Source: Karalla daura (taxonomy: Eukaryota; Chordata; Actinopteri; Chaetodontiformes; Leiognathidae). From it: a stretch of 64,000 nucleotides of DNA. Below, one piece after another: positions 57,547 through 64,000 of this stretch. Position 1 is the first letter of the stretch, and every line of letters starts with the position of its first letter. The notes under the pieces are model-generated. The model made no database searches. It was not told where the DNA came from and saw only the letters and a program-made list of their open reading frames with translations. A program made the position numbers and the translations under genes. The DNA lies in assembly GCA_029224185.1 (NCBI GenBank), contig CM055194.1:26075364-26139363 (forward strand), written 5' to 3'.

Positions 57547-59198
57547 TTGCCACTGGTCTATGTCACGTTATGTCTCTGGTCAGATTCACAGTTTTTATCT
57601 GCTTTTGAAATCTGAAGTTTCTCCCTGGACAAGACGTTCCAGAAGGTTCAGGACTGTTGACGAGCTGACGGAGGACCTCATCCTTCTGCTGCTTCTTCTG
57701 TGTGAAGGTAGTGAGTGTGATAAAAAGAAGAGAGGTCTAGGTCCAGTCTCCTCCGCCCTCCCGTCTCTATCAGAGATGGAGAAGCAGACGAGCAGACGTG
57801 GATGTTTGGTTGAAGCTCCAGCAGGAACCTCCCTGACAGCGGGGGGCAAACGATGCCCTTTGGAGGAGAAATGTGTTGTGACAGTGTCAGAGCTCATCTG
57901 CAGCGCCGCTCTCACAACCTGTACTGGGGGGGGGTCTCACTGGAACCCCGAGATTGTATAATCACAAAGTTACACAGTGGTTACACAGAGTTAAAATGAG
58001 CCAGTTTCACTGCTAGAGTCTGGAGGTTTCTGGATGTCTCAGGGTCTCTGAACGCTGGAGAGAGGATACAAACTATTGGTTCATTCCACTATTTTACCGT
58101 GTAAATTATGCAGCTCTTTGTTCTCCAGCGTTGTTTGTTTGGTCTGCGACTAAAACCCTCCAGTTTGAGTTTGGCATGTGGAGCATGTTCACATGTGGCA
58201 AATTTGAGGGCAATAAACGGACTTTTGAGTTATTTATTCATGCCTCCGCCGTCTGCACTGAATCCAAGCAGCATTCTAAATCAAGGACCTTCACACAGAG
58301 AAACATTTGACAAGACAGAGGAGGAAAACAAAAAATATCTGACAGGCCTTACAAATGAGTTTATAAAAAATTAAGAAAACGAAGATAAAATATAAAATAC
58401 AGACCAGAAATCAGTTTTTCGGATTCTCAATGACGCCAACACAGCTTCAAGCAACGCGCAGCACAGTCATGTTTTTGGTTTAGAAAATGCTTAATAAATT
58501 ATGTAATGTTCACTGCAATAAGTCATGTTTGTTATAAATATCATTGTCAGTCACAGTAGAAAGCTGAGATTCTTTTCCAATTTGCAGTCTCAGAAATTCT
58601 GGATGAACGCACTTCCCTTGAATCTCTCTGTTTCCCTGGGAAGACGGTGGACGTCTTGTTTTCCAATTTGATCCTGAGCATCCTGAGCAGCAGCTGAAAG
58701 TCTTTGTGCATTATTCGTGATCAGTCTCGATGATTATTGTTCGTCTTTAGCCTGTCGTCTGAACACATCCAGAGGTGTGTGTTTGAAGCCTGCAGTTCTG
58801 TCTGGCTTCACACACAGCCGTGACGTGACCTTTCAGCCGCTGCTCCACACTCGTGTTGTTCAGACTCTGAGTTCTGTTTGTGCCCAACAGCCTCGCAGGT
58901 AATTGGAGCCCAGAGAGGCTCGGCTGGTTTTCATCGTTCAGCTCTTTAATATTTGTGAAGGTCATGTCCAAAAGAGTCTTCCGTTTAAATATTTGCTGAA
59001 TGTCAAGGTGAGAAGACGTTGGTATTTTCTGCTAAAAGGCCCATCAGAGACGAGGCTGCGCCATCATGAGATCATCTCCAACTTTGTAGCTCAGATGTGA
59101 TCAATATTTCAATGTTAAAACACTGTGGAGGGAGATACACAAGCAGCTAATCTGCAACAGATGCAACGATATTATCACTGAGATTTCACTGGACGTCT

Positions 59199-59199
<1 letters not shown>
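57547..59199. other. Unique DNA, no gene recognised
   Basis: The plus frame at 57497-57961 (154 codons) begins inside family 1 copy K and has no domain. Positions 58370-58600 are AT-rich. No RNA gene is recognised. Confidence 0.5.

Positions 59200-59255
<56 letters not shown>
59200..59255. repeat. (CA)n microsatellite
   Basis: A perfect run of about 28 CA units. Confidence 0.98.
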
Positions 59256-59256
<1 letters not shown>

Positions 59257-59491
59257 ACAAACACACAAATAAACATTGGAGCCGCGGCCTGTCCACCAGG
59301 CAGCGCTCTGACGTCAGGAAATGAAGTTTAATATTTCTGTTTTAATAATCTGCAGTTTTAACGAGCAGAGATCAAACTGTATAATTCAGCAGACAGGAGG
59401 TCCAGTGCGTCAGCAGCAGCAGCTCAGACGCTCCTTCAAGAAGAGGAGGTGCAGGAATCACCAGGAATCACTAGAAAGAGCTCCATTAACA

Positions 59492-59533
59492 AGTGTGTGT
59501 GTGTGTGTGTGTGTGTGGTAGGTAGGTAGGTAC
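59492..59533. repeat. (GT)n-(GGTA)n composite
   Basis: About 12 GT units are followed by four GGTA units and then an ATTAGGTATTTATTAGG duplication. Confidence 0.93.
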
Positions 59534-60246
59534 TTTATTAGGTATTTATTAGGTGTGTGTCAGGGCCATATCTCTGAGACTGCATGAACTGTATTAAATG
59601 CTGAGTTATCGCCGTGGACTGGATAAAGGTGGACGTGGTCTCTGGCTAACAGCACGTGGCTGCAGTACCACTGAGGTCCACTAGGGCTGCCCCAATACAC
59701 TCCCAGTCAAAAAGCATCATCTTCAATCATGAAAAACTCATTCAATACATTTTTCACTACTCAGAACAGTTTCAGCAGCTAAAGTGATCTGCTGGTCAGT
59801 TTGAACATAATTGCATGATTCATTAGAAATTAGAGCTTGAAAATGAAATAAGCATGTGTCTATTTGACTGATATGCCTGACTGAGAGTGATTGACACACC
59901 TGTCAATCACTCTCAGTCACAGGAGTGAGTTACATTCATGGACACAGACTGAATTTGTTAAGCTAGTTAGCTTGTTAGCTGGTTGGTTCTGATGGGTTAT
60001 TCTCTGATAGCCAGTATGGATCGTATTGATCAGAAGCTAGCTCCACCCCCCCCTCCTGTCCAGCCCCGCCCCTCTCAAACATGGTTTCTTCTGGCTCTGA
60101 GTCAAGACAGTGAACGTTTGAATGTTGCATTGTCCCACTGTGATAGTTCTCCAAGTTAATTATTGCTTATATGTTGCAAGTCATTTCACAGTTGTAACAC
60201 TTGAAAGCATTATTGCATACATGTTCCCCTGCTAGCGTGCAGCCAG
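59534..60246. other. Unique DNA with one perfect hairpin, no gene
   Basis: Apart from the hairpin at 59878-59919 (listed) there are short GTTAGCT repeats near 59965-59985. No exon is seen. Confidence 0.5.
59878..59919. other. Perfect 19-bp hairpin with 4-base loop
   Basis: The left arm TGACTGAGAGTGATTGACA (59878-59896), loop CACC, and the exact reverse complement at 59901-59919. It lies in unique, not microsatellite, sequence. The stem is too short for a standard animal pre-miRNA (which needs about 30 bp with mismatches) unless extended imperfectly, and the flanks do not pair well. Confidence 0.93.
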
Positions 60247-60409
60247 TGTGTGTGTGTGTGTGTGTGTCTGTGTGTGTGTGTCTGTGTGTCTGTGTGTCTG
60301 TGCGTGTGTGTGTGTCTGTGTCTGTGTGTCTGTGTGTCTGTGTGTGTGTGTCTGTGTCTGTGTGTGTGTGTCTGTGTGTGTGTGTGTCTGTGTGTGTGTG
60401 TGTGCGTGT

Positions 60410-60470
<61 letters not shown>
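60247..60470. repeat. Interrupted (GT)n/(GTCT)n tract
   Basis: About 224 bp of GT units have regular TCTGTG interruptions in the left two-thirds, then about 22 perfect GT units. All Cys/Val and His/Thr frames here are artefacts. Confidence 0.97.
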
Positions 60471-60472
<2 letters not shown>

Positions 60473-60657
60473 GAGGTTTAGCAGCGTTTGACGCCCTGTG
60501 TTCAGAGTGTTGGACAGCAGCGTGGGGTCGATCCTGGAGCTCCTCGCTGTGTTTCCTCTGGAGTCCTGCAGCCGCTGATGGCGCCATGAGCTCATCGCTA
60601 CTGACTGAAGATCAATGTCCAGAGAGTCGGCTGTGGTTTGGTTCAGTGTCCTGTTCA

Positions 60658-60658
<1 letters not shown>

Positions 60659-60708
<50 letters not shown>
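60659..60708. repeat. (CA)n microsatellite
   Basis: A run of about 24 CA units, 190 bp from the GT tract and complementary to it. Confidence 0.97.
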
Positions 60709-60709
<1 letters not shown>

Positions 60710-61480
60710 CTGCCCAGGGCAAGCAACACACATGCAAACATGGCAAAAACTCATGGTTGTTTGAGTTGCTTCGTGAATTTAGATCCATTTAGATCCATTG
60801 TATTGTAATTAGATCCATTGTATAGGTGAAACATCTCTAAAAACCATCTGGAGTGAAAATGAAACGTCTTTTGAAATGACTGTAGCGGGTGACCATTAAC
60901 CATTTGTCCTCATCCGTAGTTTGGAGACTGGTGTAATCATCAGATGGTCTGATGGTACCTGAGCCCACATCACATGGTGGGGGCATTATTTCAGCATTAG
61001 GTGAGCTGGTTAACAGGACAGGACATTTTGAAACCAAGGTGGGGACATGGTGGAGGCCCCGGCATGTCCAGTCTCAACATGTTGTGAGCCCAACATGCTC
61101 TGAGCACTGAGCTTTTCACTTTATTTTTCTAAAAACCAAGAATGTTCCCAGTTCAGCCGAGGTAGGGAGTGAACATCCTGGAACTTCAGCCTGAACGTCT
61201 CTGTAGAGTGATAACGTCGATCAGGTCACTTTACATTAGAATAGAACTCAAAGATAGACGTTATGTTTCTATCGATGTAAAACCAAGACAACAACACTGA
61301 GGACCAGAGTAACGGGCAGGTTTCATGGCCCCACCCCATCCAATCATCTCAATATCAGAGTGAATAAATATCAATACTGAGCTGAGCCCTGTCAGGGCCA
61401 ATCAGAGCTCGGCCTGTGTTGAGCCGCCTCCTCCGGAGCTGCGGACGTCTCCTCTGGACAAACCGAGCCGGACTCTGAGC
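60709..61480. other. Unique DNA, no gene recognised
   Basis: A TTAGATCCATT motif is repeated three times at 60778-60822. No exon is recognised. Confidence 0.5.
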
Positions 61481-61870
61481 CTCGGAGACACTGTGGTTTC
61501 AGGCTCTGCGCCCACATCAGGACGCGGGCTCATCCACTCCATTTCTGCAGATATAGACTTATTATTACCTTCCCACAATGAATTGCTGGAGAGGGCCGGG
61601 GGAAATGCTGCTCTCCATTTCTGTAGCAGTGGCTTCTCAGATATCATTAGGAGAGTACGATGCAGGGGGACAGCAGATCAATGGATTCCACCACAGAGGC
61701 ATTAGGACACTGCGTCTGATCAGTTTACTGCACAACAACACCGCCTCTGCGTCTCTTACTGGAAACAATTGATGCATTGTTGCAGTGAAATTAATCCCCT
61801 GAATTCATAACCCCAATCAGATATTCAATTGGCACAAACCGATATAATTGGGGATACAAATGAGAAACAA
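61481..61870. promoter_or_regulatory. Candidate conserved non-coding block
   Basis: Repeat-poor sequence with GACTTATTATTACCTTCCC, CAATGAATTGCTGG, GTGAAATTAATCCCC and CAATTGGCACAAACCG. The minus frame at 61402-61647 partly overlaps and has no domain. Confidence 0.45.
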
Positions 61871-63100
61871 ACTGCTCGGAGGCAGAGACCAGACAAAGGC
61901 GTCTGTGTCCATTCAGCATCAAGCGCTGCTTCGTCATCTCAATAAAAACAGTCTCAGTTTGTGACTCTGATTCTGCCGTTCATTTGTCTGCCCTGCCCCT
62001 GGAGAACCGCCCTCGCATCCACAGCCTCAGAGTCGCAGGGTTTCTGGAGACGGGTTCGCAGGTCGCTCTTATGTCATCTTCTGAGATCTGGTTGGAGATC
62101 TTCTCCTGCAGAAATCAAAACATGATGGACATGGTGGACCTCACAATCCCATCTGAAAACCTCCAGATTGACACGCAAAATCCAACACTAAAATAATCCA
62201 GTGGGCACACATCCATTGATTGGAGAACAGATCACAGTCGTCTTCTCAGAAAGGTGTTGATGCATTCTGTGACTAGAACCTACACCTGGTCCAACGCTGC
62301 TGGTCTGGAGAAGCTCGAACAAATCACCTGATACGAGATAAAACATCTGTGCCTCTGAGTCAGGAGCAACACCGATGAAGACAGATTCAGATGCACCAGG
62401 TGTAAAAAAGGAATCCTCTGGATCAGTGCGTCCTTCCTCACTTAAACGTCAGCACAACCCAAATGATTCAACCCCTTCTCATCCCAGCATGTAAAAATAC
62501 CGACTATTTGTCACGGCCCTGAACGTCTCATACTGCCCTAGGCAGCCTTCAGCGTCTGTTAATCATCTCTGGGTTCTGAATTGTCTCTTCTGGAAACCGC
62601 TGGGGGCAGTAAGAGACCAGGGCAGAGGACCAGCCACGCCCCCAACGCCTCAAGCCGAGGCACAGGGTTCCACGTCTACACTGAGCGTGTTGGATCATCA
62701 ATTGACTTCTGTGTAAATGCGCTCACGTCTCCAAGAGGCGCTGAGAGCAGAGGCTCCAGCCGCGACACCCGCTCAGGAGCCGCCCTGCAGGGATGATGGG
62801 TTACCATGGAAACGAAAGGATGCATTGGGTCAGGTAGGCTGCAGGGATTCCCAAAACATGTATACAGACTTTGAATCATTGTAAAGTGTCTATTCGTTGA
62901 AATGTAATAGAATTTATAGTCATTATTTCATTGTTTTCGACCACATGTTCTAAAATTGACATCTCAAGTCTTTGTTATGAGACGTAAAAAAGTCACAGAA
63001 TTAATAGCAGCCATCGAAAGTGAATGAACGCAAAGAGAACTGTGTGCGACTCGCATTGTCAGCAGTGCCTGGACTTGGTAGATGAGAATCTCTGAGCTCT
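61871..63100. other. Unique DNA, no gene recognised
   Basis: Short frames (61984-62196 and 62581-62796 plus) show no recognised domain. No tandem repeat is seen. The sequence is quiet up to the putative gene start to the right. Confidence 0.5.
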
Positions 63101-63112
63101 GATGAGAAGATT

Positions 63113-63178
63113 GAACTACAAAACAATATGGCGGAGCATATGAGTGTGTATTGTAGTGTAGTTCATTTCCAGGTAAGG
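63113..63178 (+). promoter_or_regulatory. Candidate promoter and first coding exon (exon 63128-63172)
   Basis: ACAATATGGCGGAG matches the YY1 motif (AANATGGCGG), which in vertebrates often overlaps the start codon of housekeeping genes. The ATG at 63128 opens a frame MAEHMSVYCSVVHFQ of 15 codons that ends exactly at CAG|GTAAGG, a near-consensus splice donor (GT at 63173-63174), in phase 0. I do not recognise the protein. No acceptor or second exon can be identified in the remaining 800 bp. The exon is plausible but unproven. Confidence 0.35.
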
Positions 63179-63351
63179 CTTTTCATCAGGGTTAAAAAAA
63201 ACCTCTTTCCTGTCAATACTCAAAGACATATGCACAACCATGACATGTTTATTTGATGTGACACGCTACGTTACAATCATAAACATGTACATGTGTTAGT
63301 ACTCGTGGAAGAGTGGACGCTGCATAGCTGGCTGGTCCTGTGGCGCGGTGG

Positions 63352-63368
63352 CTGCTGGGAGTTGTAGT
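63352..63368 (-). promoter_or_regulatory. ZNF143/SBS-type promoter motif
   Basis: The minus strand reads ACTACAACTCCCAGCAG, matching the core ACTACAANTCCCAGCA bound by ZNF143 in many vertebrate promoters. It sits in a locally CpG-enriched stretch (about 63335-63540). Confidence 0.6.
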
Positions 63369-63432
63369 GTCAGACAGAAAACGTAATAAACCGCAGTCAA
63401 CGGTCGAGGGGACTCCTGCGGTTCTGTCAGTC

Positions 63433-63531
63433 ATGAGCAGTTGTAGAAGCCGTTCACCTCGGACGCCTCGTGAGTTCAGTGTCGATTCCTGGCTCGGTCC
63501 GAGGAGGAAACACGGGCTCCCCGCCAGCTGA
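63433..63531 (+). CDS. Short open frame or alternative first exon, doubtful
   Basis: An ATG at 63433 lies 65 bp after the ZNF143 motif. The frame reads MSSCRSRSPRTP and then either continues to a TGA at 63529-63531 (32 codons in all) or is cut by a strong donor GTGAGT at 63470-63475. The arginine/serine-rich start is unremarkable. It could be an alternative first exon of the gene suggested at 63128 or part of a CpG promoter. Confidence 0.25.
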   Translation: MSSCRSRSPRTPREFSVDSWLGPRRKHGLPAS

Positions 63532-63540
63532 GGCGTGCGC

Positions 63541-64000
63541 TCAAGGCAGAACTGATTGATTTGATTTATTTTATTCGTGAGAACTAACAAACCAAAGGTC
63601 ACATTCATTCACTGAAGGAATGAAAGGACTGTTGGAAAAATCAAACTTTTACTGTCATTTTTTGAGTAATTAGATTAATGATGATTTATAATGTCTAGGT
63701 CATGAGTAAGTGAGTGACTAGGGGCTTCAGTCGACACAGTGACAGCTTGATTTCTGCTTATGTCCCAAAACCTTAGAGCTGCAGATACATTTTCAGACAG
63801 ATTATGTAACTATCTCACTCACTCACTGCAATAATCTGCACACTTTGCTCATGAAGGGTCTTAAATGACTTTCCCTCTGAAAACCAGGAAATCAGGTCAC
63901 AAACTCTTCTGCTCTCCAGGTCTGATAATGTAGGTTAAGCAGCATCTCCACGCTCAGCCGTATCTCCTGCAGGGGGCAATAAATATTTCAGAGAGGTTGT
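63541..64000. other. Unique DNA to the window end
   Basis: AT-rich sequence with TGATTTGATTTATTTTATTC near 63555 and no recognised exon, repeat or RNA gene. Confidence 0.5.

Noticed and set aside
57497..57961. 154-codon plus frame
   Set aside because: It begins inside the reverse strand of dispersed family 1 copy K, so its start is repeat-derived. No domain is recognised.
59878..59919. microRNA precursor
   Set aside because: A perfect 19-bp stem with a 4-base loop is shorter than a typical animal precursor and the flanks do not extend the pairing. It is kept only as a hairpin of unknown role.

Overview
This 64 kb window looks like intergenic or deep-intronic DNA from a ray-finned (teleost) fish. 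The reasons are the very high density of CA/GT microsatellites, GATA/AAT/CTC/ATTCT tracts, long C and G homopolymer runs and many short-unit minisatellites, together with fragments that resemble repeats common in teleost genomes. I found no complete protein-coding gene, no tRNA or rRNA gene, no CRISPR array and no bacterial or phage feature. Nearly all long open frames lie inside tandem arrays that happen to lack stop codons and should not be read as genes.

Layout. 1-552 is a CCTGCC/CCTGTC hexamer array. 553-9130 alternates AT-rich, conserved-element-like DNA (notably 2440-3780 and 7085-7610) with a 12-bp array (6471-6966). A 13-bp BamHI-site array lies at 9131-9488. 9.5-24.5 kb is quiet DNA with conserved-element-like blocks (11.34-11.79, 15.84-16.31, 18.18-18.72, 21.43-21.72, 22.76-23.25 kb), many microsatellites and a perfect (GATA)58 tract (19555-19786). 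24.5-27.85 kb is a young mosaic: a GC hairpin, a 30-bp acidic-reading minisatellite, an ACAAC-rich array, a CTCCTAC array, and a 381-bp near-identical duplication inserted between 24-bp direct repeats. 32371-33483 is a 37-bp KpnI-site minisatellite of about 30 units. 37.6-38.2 kb holds an 11-bp array and C/G tracts around a hairpin. 40.25-41.39 kb holds a GTA array and a 67-unit 11-bp array. 41.4-64 kb is mainly conserved-element-like desert broken by CA repeats.

Two uncatalogued dispersed families stand out. Family 1 (about 100-190 bp, 11 copies, both strands) has a core centred on GTTGCCAGATCAGCATGAAA. Family 2 (two inverted copies) carries a perfect palindrome around the E-box CACGTG. Family 1 is joined in the same relative order to the acidic minisatellite at two loci 22 kb apart, which suggests a composite element.

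The only candidate gene start is at the far right. At 63128-63172 an ATG in a YY1-like context opens a 15-codon frame that ends in a strong splice donor. About 180-300 bases further on there is a ZNF143-type motif and a second short ATG-to-donor segment. The blocks of AT-rich, repeat-poor DNA with TAAT cores and POU octamers are what one expects of a regulatory desert around a developmental gene. Their conservation is inferred from appearance, not measured.
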